Positions 1-14,400 of a DNA stretch of 64,000 nucleotides are shown here, one piece after another (position 1 is the stretch's first letter; every line of letters starts with the position of its first letter). The stretch comes from Pelecanus crispus (taxonomy: Eukaryota > Chordata > Aves > Pelecaniformes > Pelecanidae), in contig NC_134644.1 of NCBI RefSeq assembly GCF_030463565.1, positions 103,102,765 to 103,166,764 of the forward strand, in the 5' to 3' direction. The position numbers and the translations under genes were made by a program. The notes below the pieces were generated by a model. It was given only the letters and a program-made list of their open reading frames with translations, was not told the DNA's origin and made no database searches.

Positions 1-2327
1 GAGTCTGACGCAGTTTCAACAAGTCCCAGGACCTCTGCCGGCGTTGGGTAAGACTTTTGCATTGTCAGCAATGACTCCAGGGCACAGGCAGCTGAAGAGT
101 ACATCACCATTTCTGGCGTAGTTGCCTTTCAGCAGCCAGTTAACAAGGCATGGAGAAAGGACTGCTCCGTTACATCTGACATTAGCAGCTACTGCTGCCA
201 GTAATTTTGTAGAAGTCCCTGGAGTGGTGGGAAGACAGAGGGGAAGAACCTTGTTTTGGAAATGATCCTAGTCCCTCTAAAACTGAAATATGCCCTATAT
301 GTTTCACACATTTGTCATGTGAAAATACACGTTCAGAAATACACAAGTCAGGAAGTGATTGCTTTAGCACTGATAACATTTGTGCTACCATGTCTCAGCT
401 AAGACCACAGTGCTAAATTTGAATTTGCAACTAGAGGAGTTCAGTTTCCTCAAATCTAGGATGGACCACCATTCTTCATTCCTTTCTGGCATTACAAAAT
501 AGCCACTTTCTTCCAAGGTGAGACAGTACCAGCTTGAGGCTCCTAGATCTAACAGGTAGCTGCTCCCCACTAATGCAAGGCTTTTGTTCTTGCAAGGACT
601 ACATGGTCTCTGGAAAAGGGAGTGTAGCTGAGATGTGAGAAGTCGGGAAGAAAACAAATGGGATACTGTCCTCCTTGGTGACGATGTCTATATTATCCAT
701 TTCCCAAGGTGATAGACTGACACAGAAGAAAGAGAGGAAGCATCAGCAGAGTTGGAAGTTTAGCAAACTTCTCTACAAATAGCAGTTCATAATAAGCCCC
801 TCAGTTTTTCACTAATAAAAAATATATCTGAAGTCAGTTACTCTTCTGTCTCTCCTTTGAAGCCTCTTCAGTTTGTGTCTCTGTTTTTACAGTGATAGAT
901 AGTTTTGAATGCATACAAGATGAGCTACACTGATTTTGAAAAGTGTTAAGTTTTTAGTAAGAAGTTTTTGTGTTGCTAAATGACCTTGCTGAAGTCTGAG
1001 AACATCACTTCTATACAGCTACCTTTGGCAACTGGCTTCAACAAAAAATATATTTGCAGGTGCATCAGTGATTAGTCGTTCAACATGATGTGTGGCATGT
1101 GTATTTTCAAAGTGCTCACCATTTTGAATAGCATTTTATGTATTCAAAACTACTAACTTCGATTAGTAAACTTTAAAAATGTCAATGAAAGACAGGTGAG
1201 TAACTAGTATTATTTGAATTCCACAGGAGTGGAAAGCAAAAAATATAGCTGACCGATTTCATTATAATAGTGGCCACTTGATAGAACAATATGGTTTTCA
1301 GCAGACTTTATTGAAGTTAACAGAAAATGAATGCTTTGCAGCAATGATAATTTCTGATACTCTGGTGTAGACAATGTCAAGAAGATACCCCATGGAGCAG
1401 AAAAGCATGCAGTTCAGATCTTCCAAAAAACACTCAACTGCCTTGAATTCAAACTTATAGTTTCCGTTCTTCAAATTTCCTCTTTCGCTGTTATCTGATT
1501 TTCATTGCATACATGAGGAAAAAATCAGCAAATACTCAAACCTGAACTGTTCACATACTGTTTTGCATTTTTTAAAAAGCATTTATATTATTTGCTGCCT
1601 ATAATTAGGAAGTTAAAGACTTTTTGTAATGACAGACAACCATAATTCTAATATGTAGCAATTTTCAAGTATTTGACTCTGCACTTTGGTATTCCACTGT
1701 GGTGTTATATGTTATCTCCATGTCCGAGGTACAATTTCTTCAGGAAAAAATGAATTTAAAAAGCTTGTCCTATGCTAACCAGCCTTGTCATAATCAACAT
1801 GGTTTGAACCCTGAACTTCAGATCTCTTCAATTCAAACATAAAAGCTGATGAATGCAGTTGCCAGGAAGTTATTGGTTATTTTATGTAGACAGCCGCAGG
1901 CTCCTGCCTAATCTTTCAAGGCATCTTGCTTAGTTCATTCAACTATTTCATATAATTTGCATGATTCACAATTATAAAACCATAATCTTTTGCAGAAAAA
2001 AAAGGAAATCATTCCAGGAAAATAACTACCTTTCCTCCACTTGCAATCCAAAGGTGGCTTCTTCAAAGTTTAACCTTAGGAGTGTAGAATTTGCGTTTAT
2101 GTTTGTCACTTGGGAAGAATAAGAATTCCTACCTGAAACCGCATACGTAATGAAGTCCCCTGCTCGGGCAATCAGGCAAAGGCATTGTTCAGAAACTGGA
2201 GAAGGGTTTCCACAAGTATGCTTACAACTCGCTTTCTGTTGCAAAAGCCCTCAGAACTGAAGTTTGTGCTTTATTGTAGTACTTCACTGATGGGAAACAT
2301 CTTTTTTTTTTTTCTTATCCATTTCAG
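1..2327 (+). other. SLC6A19: SLC6A19 intron 1 (partial)
   Basis: AT-rich non-coding sequence upstream of the first recognisable SLC6A19 exon. I looked for the family's exon 1 signature (a PKWDN segment followed by [10 protein letters not shown]) and did not find it, so exon 1 and the promoter must lie before the window. Nothing else in this stretch is supported as a gene; the short open frames have no family resemblance. Confidence 0.7.
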
Positions 2328-2468
2328 GAGCCTTCATGATCCCTTTCCTGATTTTGCTAGTCCTGGAGGGTATCCCCCTGCTTCATCTTGAGTTTGCCAT
2401 TGGTCAAAGGCTGAGGAAAGGCAGTGTGGGTGTCTGGAGCTCCATCCACCCTACCCTGAAAGGAGTTG
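2328..2468 (+). CDS. SLC6A19: SLC6A19 exon 2
   Basis: 141 nt, acceptor ATTTCAG, donor G|GTAAGT; enters needing two bases and leaves after one base of a codon. Encodes TM2, with [15 protein letters not shown] followed by [17 protein letters not shown]. Confidence 0.95.
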
Positions 2469-5400
2469 GTAAGTCTGAAGAGGATACAAAAAGCCACCTG
2501 AGAAAGAACAAGTCTCTGAACTGAATAACCTTAAGAGCAAAGCTTCAGGATTTTATTCTGATGTGCCATAAGAGATTCCAGGATTTACTCCTTTACCATT
2601 CTCACTAACTCTCCATTGATAGGTCACACTAATCATGATAAGGCACTATGACAATTTTGTGTCCACGTTCCCAGGTACTATGGGTCCAGTTAAAACCTTT
2701 CTCTAATTTGAGACCAATTTCAGCCTTCAGAGATATTTTCTGTATTACCGATATTGGCTGGTTTTACTATTAGGATGAACATTTAAGTGTGCCAAAAATT
2801 TGTTCTGTAGCTGTTTTGTGGATAAATAATAGTTGAATCTTTCTCTAAGCTGGTCTACCAGACTTCAGCTCCATGTAATGTTATTTTCTTACATCTGACA
2901 GAGGTACCACACTAAAAACCATGGAGACAGTATTTTGCAGAAAATATTTCTTCACATCTGTATTAGACTTCTGAGTATTTAAACACTCTATCTGACAATG
3001 TGGTAAAAGCAGCATGATCCACACAGCATTAAAACCTCCACAGATACCTCATTACACAGGAAACACAGGAGGTGCCATCTGAACATCAGGAAACACTGGG
3101 AGGGTGACCAAGTATTGGCACAGGTTGCCCAGAGAGGTTGTGGAGAATCTCCATCCTTAGAGATATTCAAAATCTGCCTGGACATGGTCCTGGACAACCA
3201 GTTGTAGTTGGCCCTGCTTGAGCAGGGGGTTGGACAAGATGACCCCCAGAGGTCCCTTCCCACCTCAGCTGTTCTGTGATTCTGTGATTACCACACACTT
3301 GAAAGGGAAGAAACACAGCCAGTTAGGACTGTTGTTGGCATCCACTGCATCTGTAAATCAGTTACAAAAAATGTTTGTTCATTGCATCTGGAATCTTTCA
3401 AACTTCTTCAGACCCTAAGAGCCTTCAGGAGCTAATCATTAGCATTTACTGTCTGCCAGAGAAGTCACCAGAGGTTGGTTACTTGGGAGCAAGTGGAGAA
3501 GGAGAGATACCAGCTTGAATCCTGCACCTTTTCACAGACTGCACCTCCTGGCAGCTGTCCATCCTGTACAACAAAGATTAGCCAAACACATCCGCTGACC
3601 TCTGCAGTGACATTGTGGAAGGGCAAGACAATCTGGGCCTCATTTAGGCAAAATCACAAGTCAGTTGAGCTTTCCATGTACCCAGCATCCCAAACTCCCT
3701 AGATATCAGCGGGAAAGACTGTGAACAGGATTGTGTAGTATCTGTAGGGAGCTAGTCCACCCATCACGTTGGCTTCTAAGTGGGTGCCAGCTTCAGTCCC
3801 AGAGTAGTTTTATCCTGTATGTCTATGTAGGACTCACCCGTCCAGCCTTTCGGTAACAAATTTACAGTGGTTAAACCTACATCCAAAATAAAAAGAGGAG
3901 AGGAGAAAGGCTATAAACCATGGAATTAGCATGGGGAGGAGGGTAGGGAAAGGTTGAGGCTCATACCATATATTTTGATATGTCTTGAAGACATTGTGTT
4001 CTGATTTTATTTTTTTCAGGCATAGCAGCAATGTTTGTATCCTTCCTGGTGGGTTTATATTATAACACTATTATTGCCTGGGTAATGTGGTATTTCTTCA
4101 ACTCATTCCAAGAGCCCCTTCCTTGGAGTAGCTGTCCTCTCAATGACAACAAAACAGGTATATTTTATGAAATATTGTATTTTGTTACACAGCACATTTT
4201 TCTGTTTCTAGCAATTAGCCTAACTGAGCCTCTTTCTGTAAAACAACAGTAAGGCATGGCAGTCCTGTCAGGAACGTTGTGCTATTTTAATACTTGTGGT
4301 TTGTAAAAATTCATGTTATATAAAATGTGACCAACGCTTAATCTTTGAGACAAGATTTGACTTTTTATATGAAATGTCAGGGTTGCTTTTGCCAGACATG
4401 TTCACATACAGAATATTCACAAAGTGCAAAGTGCAAGTCTAGCATAAACATTAACATTTTCCAGATTTAGACTATGTGTTTCATCCATCTCTTCACCAAG
4501 AGCCCTCCATTAGCATATTGAAGGGGGGGGGCGGGGTTGGGGAATAGATGCATAATCCATATGAAATACCTGTATCTCTCAATGTGACAAGTCTATAGAT
4601 CCTTGTAGACTGCTTGGTGACAGCATCTTTGTTTTCCATAGTCAGCCCTGCATGAAACTGTATGAAGCAGGTTTTTCTGGTGGGTCGGTGAACAGCTCTT
4701 CAAAGAGCTTTGCTCCCCTCCTCCCAGAATAATTATAAAAAGCCTCATATAAAGGCAGGCCAGGGCAAAATACAGCACAGGTCAGCGCATTGCAGGGAGC
4801 TGAGAATCCAACCTGAGCTGACAAGACCTTGAACAATGCCCCACAAAATAGAAAGATAAAGTATTGCTGATCTGAAGGAGTTGTGGGAAGGGAAGAGTGG
4901 CCTGTCTGCAGGAAGCTGTGGGCAGGTACCCACACTCCACCAGGCAAGAAAGAGCAGGATGCATGTGGAAAGCCCAAAGTTGTTTGCACTTTTTTAAGAT
5001 GAGGTAGGAAGTGTACAATCATTGAAAAACATCTGCCTAACTGCTTTTGTTCTACTGAAAAAAAAAAAAAAAAATTCCAGGCATTATGCATGCATTTATG
5101 CTCAGAAATCCTCTCCATGCTTTCTTTGGCACAAGACACTTCTAATGTCACATTTTTGTAGGAAAAAAGAAAAATTATAAAGATGAGTCTCTGAGTGAGC
5201 TTCAAAGATTTTATCTGCATGCTTGAATTAATAGAAATAACAATACAATCTGCATTAAAACCCCTGTTAAACAATTCTCTTTTAAATATCTCATTTTTCC
5301 ATGAAACCAGCCTCAAAGAGTCTGAAATTTGCCAACAACAAATTTGTCGGCATTAGGTGGTATAATTTAGAACACTGGTGTTTATTATTTAACTTCCTTT

Positions 5401-8400
5401 TTTTCAAGTAAATAAAAGGCATACAGAATGAAAATCATTTTGCCATTTTGTGGTTACAGATTACATAGAAGAGTGTGCCAGGAGCTCTCCCGTAGATTAT
5501 TTCTGGTACAGAGAAACATTAAACATCTCCACATCCATTGACGATTCAGGCACTATACAGTGGTGGCTTTTGTTATGTTTAACATGCGCATGGGGTGTAC
5601 TGTATGTGTGCACAATCAGAGGCATCGAAACAACAGGAAAGGTACTCTATTTCAGTTTTTTATGAGATGATATTCACTATGCCGTTGTGATTCCTTATTC
5701 ATACAGACTTAATCATACTGTAGAAACTGTTTCTTGAGTAAAAGCATGTCTAAAACTTCGTGTGTCATCACTGGGGCTGCCTTTTGAAGAAGGAAGCTGT
5801 ATGATATTGAATTTGATTTGATTTGATTTGATTTGGTTTGATTTCATTTATGTGGAGGTTTTTGTGAGCAATTCGGCTTTCTTGTCCTTACAGGTCCTAG
5901 TAAAACACTCTTTAGGTATCACTACCTTAACGTTAATATTAACCTTTAATGCAGGATTGAGGGAGTCTGTCTTTTTGCTATGGCCATTCTCTTCAAAACA
6001 TACATGTAGAGATTTATTTGGATTTGGTTTAGTCTTTAACATTATCTCTCTAAAAGAGTGACCAATGTTCTGCTGCCCAGCAAAGCCCTAAGAGCCCATC
6101 CTTGCATCAGTAGCATCAACCTGATCTCAGGGTGTAGATTAGTTTTTGTGCTGCTTTTGAATGATCTGAGTTGAATTTCAACAGTGACAATTTGTCTTAA
6201 ATAGAGTACTATGACTGTAAAAATATTTATTATCAAAATGTACTGCACATACTGTTTCTCTTGAACATAGTTTTCTGTAATACATTAATTGTGACTCACT
6301 TAAAACTTGCCATTATTGTTAGTCGCAGTACCTTGTTTATTCCCCTCTTTTCTTCCCTGCAGTGCTATTTTTATTCAAGTGTTCTGTTTTATTTAATTGT
6401 TTTATTTACATGCTTCTTGTGCAGGCCGTGTATGTAACATCAACTCTTCCATACCTTGTGCTCACCATTTTTCTAATCCGTGGCTTGACGCTGAAAGGAT
6501 CAACCAGTGGAATTGTGTATCTCTTCACCCCTAATGTAAGTCGCTGCATGGTTCATCCCTTAGGGAAACATGATGTAGTTCTCTCTGTAACTAACAACCG
6601 ATTGAAAATTAGTCCCCTCCATTGGTGCTTTTCTAACTATCCTTCAGACACCTTTAAAATATTGATTCTGGGAGGTGAATCCTTTGCATCAGATGTAAAA
6701 TACATGTAGACACACATTCGCTCTCTCTCTCCCCACCGCCCATCAAAATCTATTATAAGAAATGGAAGGATCATCACAGAGCAAAGCAATGGAGTTGCCA
6801 TAAGGGGGCTTGCTTTCTTTTCTTGTATTCTCGTTAAGGACAAGTCTAACTTTAAAACACAAATGGGTTGGGAGTAGAACCCATTCAATCAGTATGGCTA
6901 TATGCACAAAAGACTTAAGAGAATAGTTTATCTATACAACAGTTTTGAAAGAAAATTAAAAGGGGTTTCATTCTCCATGAGAAGACCTCCAAATGGTCAT
7001 TATTAAAGTTAAATAGTAAACACCTTTTCTGGAAACAGGCATGACAGCTGTCAGCTATGGAAAGTAATTTGTTTATCAATTTTCAGAACACTTGTAGAAA
7101 GTACACATAGGTTTTCTTTTGGAAAAAGAAGTAAATTGACAAAAGTATTGACCTATTTGTTAACATTCTTCAAAAATGGTGAGTTCTGCATGTTTAATGT
7201 TCTTGTTTTAATTATTGTTTTAAATCCCTCATATTCAGTCTAAATAGCAATGTTGCATATACTTAAAGCTGTATGTCTGATGCCTCAGGTTACCGAGCTG
7301 GCTAACCCAGTGACGTGGCTGGACGCGGGTGCTCAGGTGTTTTATTCTTTCTCCCTGGCCTTTGGAGGCCTCATTTCATTCTCCAGTTACAACTCTGTTC
7401 AGTAAGTAGCCAAATTTTATAGGAATATTTAATTCTTTCAAATGAAGCATATCCACTTCTGCCCTATCGTTACACAGTAATTACCTGGGACCGGGACATC
7501 ATCCCCTCAGCCATATAAGGCTCATCTCTGACTGATCGTAGCTGTCCTGAGCCAAGATTTCAGGTCCCAGTGCTGGCTGATTTCCTGCAGAAAGACGTGG
7601 TGGCACAGGCAGGAAAGAAGGGGACTGGCTGCCCGCCACCAGCTGATGAGCAGGAGCTTCCTTTGCGGGAGTGCTCAACGCGTGGTGTTGCATTGAGACC
7701 CATTTGCAACGCTGTAAGTGATGAAAGGTCACAGTGTCAGAGGTCTCGGTTGGACAGGCTTGTCTTTCCTCTCCTCTTGAAGGTGATCAGAAAATTAAAT
7801 ATGACAACATCAAGTTAATGTCAATAGTCCTCTCTTGCCCAAGAGAAATACAATATCTAGAGCTTTACAGCCTCATAAAACCATTAACTAATTTAATATT
7901 GATCCTTTATCTCCTCTCTCAGATGAAAGTCTCTTTCTGGCTCTGCAATTTTTTCATCTGAGCACAGATATGCTGCCAAGCGCCCGCAGCAGAGGAGTCT
8001 CTACAAGCAGTTTAACTTGCACAATGTAACAGCTTGTCTGTCCAACCTTATTAGCATAAAGTTCCATCGTATTTCCAAAATGTGAGGACATTTTGAACCA
8101 CCTTCTGTCCAACAATCAAACAAAACTCTTCCGAAGTGCTCTTGGCTGCTGCAGCTTCACCATACCTTCCAGCACTATGGAAACTTTTGGTCAGTTTTCC
8201 TTTCTGACCGAATTCAAACCCAAATCTTTCACCTTACAGCAGAACACCCCAGCAGCTAAGATACAGCTTATACCAGTGTGTATCTGCACACATGCATGCC
8301 AGGCGTGAAAAGGAGGAGGCACACATTTTTGCCCTTCATGTTTTACTTTCCATGAGCCAGACATGGAAACAACTAAGGCAGTTATTCCTTACAAACAGGA

Positions 8401-11400
8401 CTATTTGAGGGGAAAAAAAAGAAAAGCATAGCTATTAAACTGCTTAAGGCACCAAGTTTTAATTTACTAAATCTATCTTTAACAGCTGTACTTGTATATT
8501 CTTAGACAGCATACTGACATACCTGTGCATCAGGTTTTGGTATTTCTTTTGGGAATGTGTTTGAAATCCGTTCTTTTTTTTCTCTCTTTGAATTGCAGCA
8601 ATAACTGTGAGAAAGATGCCCTGATTATCTCAGTGATCAATGGTTTCACATCTGTCTATGCAGCAACTGTCATATACTCCATCATTGGATTCAGAGCCAC
8701 AGAAAGATATGATGACTGTTTTGACAAGTAAGTGCTTGAAAAAGAAAACCCAGAATATACAGGTGTGTGTTTGGCTGAGGCAGCTCTATTAGACTGATGA
8801 TAATGGATTTATTAGTTCTAAACAATTGCAGCTCCTGACCCACATGTTATCGGAACCCTCATTACTTCAAAAAATTTAAATCGTGTGGTATCAGCCCCAT
8901 AGGGGTGATAATTATTTGAGCCACCTTATTTCCTACATAGACGTTGTGTAAGCAACCATATTTTACCTTATTCCCTGATGTTTCCAAAAAGTGACAAGGG
9001 AGGAAGAAGATATTCCATATTTTAATGTGTTTTTTGAAACAGTTCTTTCAAATATAACTGCAGCTCATGTAACAATTTCTATTTACATAAGGGTAGATTC
9101 AGTTTGTGATACATTATTTCACAAAAACATGCTAGAATATCTATAGTTTTAGAGGCAAATGTGAAAAATTAATCTTTTGCAGTAATGGATATGAAACATA
9201 TTCTGAAGGAATGTATTTACCTAACTGGATAATGCAAGTTTCAATAAAAATGGTTTTGTGAAAAAAATGGATTTTACATTACTTCCAAAACAAACAAAAA
9301 AAGGATACGAGGCTGCTGCTGCTGCTGCTATTTCTGCTATGGCTGATGTCAAATCCTCAAAGGCCTCCTGACATAGCGGCCAAACTATGCAGTTCTGCCT
9401 TGGAGATCACTTGCAATGAGCCACTGATAGCACTGCCCATTTTAAGAAAGCTCCCTATGACCAGGCAGTTCTGACAGTCCTGCCGAGTCCTGGTCACAGC
9501 TGGATCACAGTGCAGACACCTCAGGTAGCGCTAGTGACTCTGCGTACTACATTGGGAAATTACCCAAATGAATTAGTTATATTCTTCCCATTTTAGTTCA
9601 TTAGACGAAGCTCTATCAACCACTGGAAAATTGTCTAGAAACTCTGGGGGAAAAAAAAAAAAAGCAGAATTCACAATAATCGATGCCTGCTGAGCTGACA
9701 TATGGCATGAATGTCATAAACCCTGGCCCTTGTGTCAGCTCTGTATTTAGGTTGCTTCCTGGAGAGCTTAAATGCTTAGGTCTCATCAGAGGTACCTAAT
9801 TTTACCAGAGAAATTCAGACTCCCTTCTAACTGGGGCTGCCAAACGCTGTGGGTTCCAGTCAAGTTCCTCCACATCAGCTGTAAAAGTGCGTGACAAATA
9901 ACTGCAGAGACCTTACACATTCCCAAAAGCTGCCCAGCCTGGGAACTGGTGCCCAGTCTGCAGTGCAAAGATGGGCCCCTAACCTCTGGGCACCTTCACA
10001 GGTCCCTAGGGTGCCCATCCATTTAGCTGTCATCTCTGCCATGCAAGACAGTTTCAGACTCACTTTGGAAGAAGAAAGAAAGAATTGCACACGCACAAAA
10101 CTGCTGGACTTCCCAATTTCAAAATCTGATCTTGAGCAACAGAAACATTGCTTCTTTTATATCTTTATAAAAGACATCGTGATCTTAATAACTTGCTCGA
10201 TGATGAAAATGAATCCTGAGGATGCTTACAAACAAATAATTTCAAATTACTTGTATTTCACTTTTTCAGAAATATTCTTACTCTGATGAATGCATTTGAT
10301 TTGCCAGAAGGTAATGTAACCCAAGATAACTTTGAACAAATGCAGCAGCTATGTAACATGACTGATCCAGCGATTTTTGCAAGCCTGAAGTTTGAATCCT
10401 GTGATCTGGAAACTTTCCTGAATGATGTAAGTTTAACAACCTGACTCATATCGATACCATAAATATGGTAGGAATGCATAGCAATTTTTTAATTGCCTAA
10501 TGCTTTTTCTTCTGAGGTTGTTGGGTTTTTATATATTTCCACCGATTGATTGCAATTGGCTTGGGATGCCCTTGGACTGCAGAATTACTTTTGTTTACCC
10601 CATTTTGTTTTCGAAGAGAGAAACTGCTTAATTCCTCTGAAAAGTACTGGCAATCTGCCAGCCTAGGAACTAAAACCACAAGTGTTCTAGGCTGACTTCA
10701 TGTCGCTGGCAAAAGAGCAGCAGGTATTTCTCTGGAACTAGCTGGTTGCAGCCGTAGTGGGACAAAATGATGAGGGAAGGGACTCCCAGAGCGAGGAAGC
10801 AGCTGGAGCCAGCCCTGTCCCGACCAGTATGAGTGTGTCACAACACAACGGACCTTGACACTGGGGTGAAAAAGGTTGCAAGAAGAACTAAATGGGTGCA
10901 CCTTTTTTTTTTGGTTAAAAAGGTGGTGAATTACAGATGAAAATAGGCGTCCATAGAATTCCATGAAATAGTATTTGTATTATAGTTACAGTAAATATAT
11001 TGCTGCATTAGGAGGTCTTTATGTAAACAAAAAGCATAAGAATTGCGGTACGGTGTAGCATACACCAAGTCTAGTGAAGACTGATGTAAATTTAAGTGCT
11101 GAGCGATGTTAATGAGCCTAATTTTAGAGCTTCTGAAATCTTCCACAGGGAGTTGAAGGAACTGGGCTAGCCTTTATTGTCTTCACTGAAGCTATCACCA
11201 AAATGCCTGTCTCACCTTTGTGGTCCATTCTCTTCTTCATCATGCTCTTCTGCTTGGGTTTGTCATCTATGTTTGGAAATATGGAAGGTGTGCTTGTACC
11301 TTTGCAAGATCTTAAGATTATACCCCCCAAAGTGCCTAAGGAACTTGTTACCGGTAAGTGCTTTTTTAGAGACAAGTGACCTCCCTCCTCCCCAGGGAAC

Positions 11401-14400
11401 AGCTTGTATGCTGAAGAATCAACACACCGCCCGTCTACTTTCTGATCCAGCATGGTCCTAAGACTCCTAGATAACCTGATGAAGGTTTTCTCATGTCCCC
11501 CAGCGGGGCAGCTCCTGTGAGGTTCCTTCTGAGCCTGCAGACAGCTGCTCTCCCCGTGGCTTGCCCATCAGCCTGCTCTCCATGATTGTCTTCTCCTCCA
11601 TTGGGAAGCTGGAGGACCCAAGTCCTTCACCCAGGCACGATTTCTCTCAGTGCAACACTGTCCCACCAGCTAGGAGGAAAAGGACCTGTTTTCTCTCTTC
11701 AACCTTCTCCCATTTTGTTTGCAGTATCTCCCACCTGTGCAATGTTAGCAGAGTTTTGCCATTTTACCTGCATTGAAGCAGGCCTTCTCAGACTACCCTT
11801 CAAAAATAAAGTGGTTACCTTCAGGCTGCAACCAAATTTACTTACAAAGCTTTCTAGCTACTGGGAAAATATCTTACCTTTTTTTTTTTTTTTTTTTTTC
11901 TTTCTTTGCCTAAATGTGCTGTTGTTTTGTTTTTTTCACAGGTCTCATTTGTGTGGGGTCTTACTTGATAGCCTTTATTTTTGTGCTGAAGTCTGGTAAT
12001 TACTGGCTGGCTCTATTCGACAGTTTTGCTGGCTCTATTCCCTTGCTAATAATTGCATTTTGTGAGATGTTTTCAGTTGTCTACATTTATGGAGTAGACA
12101 GGTATGAAATACAAGTTATACGTTACTAGAAACTAGTGCATAAATTGATTAGTTGTATAGCTGTAATCTTGCTACATCTCACTGCATAGAATTTCTGTTG
12201 TAGAAATCACTGAAATTGCGCAACTGTAGTTTAGGGTCGCTTATATGATTTAGGTTTCTGAAATAGTTCTCTACAAAAAGAAAAAATGCTTTGTTAACGG
12301 TGCAGTGGGGGGTTTTATTTGTGCATGAAAACTTTCCACTTTATCAATACATTATAATAAATAATGCTCTATAACAACCAGCTAAAATAAACACATGCCT
12401 CAGATATTGCAAGAAAATATTAAGCATTAGCAAGTGCCCTAGAGTATAATAATATGAGTGCAAATAATTTATTTTTAAAGTAGGCATCAGAATGTACATA
12501 TTTGCAACAGTTACATGAGTGCCACTATGGCTCATTTCCATTTTAAATCTTCAGACTAATTGCATTAAATATTTAATTAGCAGCAGCAAAGTACAAGCAC
12601 ATTGGCACCGAGCTGAAAGTTTAAACCAGAGGTATATCACAGGGGTATTTAAAGTGAATGCTAAATGATGCTATCCAAAGCAGGGATCTCGAGGCAGGCT
12701 GCAGATACTGTCTTACAGCAGGATGCGAATCCAAAGCTACTGAGGTACGGTCTTAGCTGATAGATTTAGGACTTTATCAGTTGTAGCAGTGAGCAATTAT
12801 CCTTTCAACTTTCTCGAGATGCAATAAATAAAATGTTGCCATCTTTCTGTTCATAATTAATACGTAAGAAATATGAAAAAAGCATGGGGACTTCAATCAC
12901 CCATAGGTTTTGCTTGAACCTGTGCCAGGCCCTCCATCTGTGCTGCTCCTGGCAATGGGGTGAATGCCCTTGTGGCCCATCTTCCCATACTTCAGAGTTT
13001 TATGCTACTTAAGGAGGCATGAATCAACTGAGGTAAATTAGATGAGCAGAAGGAGAACCCTAGAGAAAGAAGGCTTATTTTAATTTGTTAAGGACAGAAA
13101 AGTTTGTGTTGATCACTTTTCCTTCCCTTTAAAATCGCAGAACACTTTACAAAGACAAATTAAAACTATTCCCAGGACACAAACATGGGCTGAGGCCGTA
13201 GAGGGTTGGGGACTGATTCAGAAAAGAGCTTCACATCAAACTTTCATGTTCCTGGCCAGTATACATCGCTGGAGCCCTCTTTGAGTACAGAGCTTATCAG
13301 GGCTGCCTGAAGGTGGTGTTACCTGCTCCAGATGAGTTTCTGCGACCTTTTTTTCATTGGTAAAAAGGTGGCTCTCCTGCTTGAAGGAGAACCTGAATGC
13401 TATCCATGACACTCGTGAACTACACATGGACACGCCCTCAGTCAGGGCAGGGGCCTCCATATCATTTTAAGAACGATACCTAGATCTTAGAAGTTAGGCG
13501 TGCAAAGATAAAATAAATGTATGTAGTAATTGAGACTCAGCTGAATTCTGTGTGTTATTCATAGCTATAGGACCAACTGAATAGTCCCCTCAGACTTACT
13601 CCCATAGGACACACAGGAAAGGCAGACAAAAGGACTAACAACAGAAGTCCCAAATTTCCTAAATAATTATTTTTTAAGAAATGTGTGCACATGTTGCTAC
13701 ATCATATGTAGAGGTCATAAATTGGTTCAGGACTGATGCAGACAGTATCACTCTCAATGCAGGGATTGTTTCTTCTTGTGGAGACATTTTTGCCCCATTG
13801 CCCACTGCATTCTCTATAAATAACTTAAATAACACATTTTTAGGTGTCCTTAATAATGTGTAAAGTTAAATATTGTTTCAGTAGCCAACCTGAGAAAACT
13901 GGTAGAAATCCAAATTAAGCAAATGTTATGCATAGAATCTAGTTTTTAAAATCACTCCAATTTGCTTTTGCTCTTTTTTGATATTGTGTCATTCCTTTTA
14001 ATTTATGCAGCTCTGAGATGCTTACCAAAAAATTGTAAAATGAATTTTAAAATTGTAAAACAATACTGCAATATGTTATAGGGGAAAGTCCATCTGCATC
14101 GACTCTTTCACATTGAAACTATTTGGCATATGCTTCACGGACTTCTTGAAGAAAGTACATTTCCAAAAATAATTTTCCTGACTGACTTTGGAGAAGTATG
14201 AGTTAAAAACTTCTAACATAGTTGCAACGATATCTCCCTTAATGTGAACTGCTTAGGTCTACCTCTTGATGTTGTTGTCCATCCTCATTTCAGAATGACG
14301 TTAGCAAAGTCCTGGGAAGCACAGCTAGGTGTAGTTTGGACTTCCCTGTGTATGAGCAGGCATTCTTTGATCCTGATCTGTTTTTACTGTCCTGAACTTC

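Noticed and set aside
4642-5316. 224-codon minus-strand open frame in SLC6A19 intron 3
   Set aside because: No domain, low-complexity F-rich stretch from a homopolymer, intronic and antisense. Its length is explained by chance.
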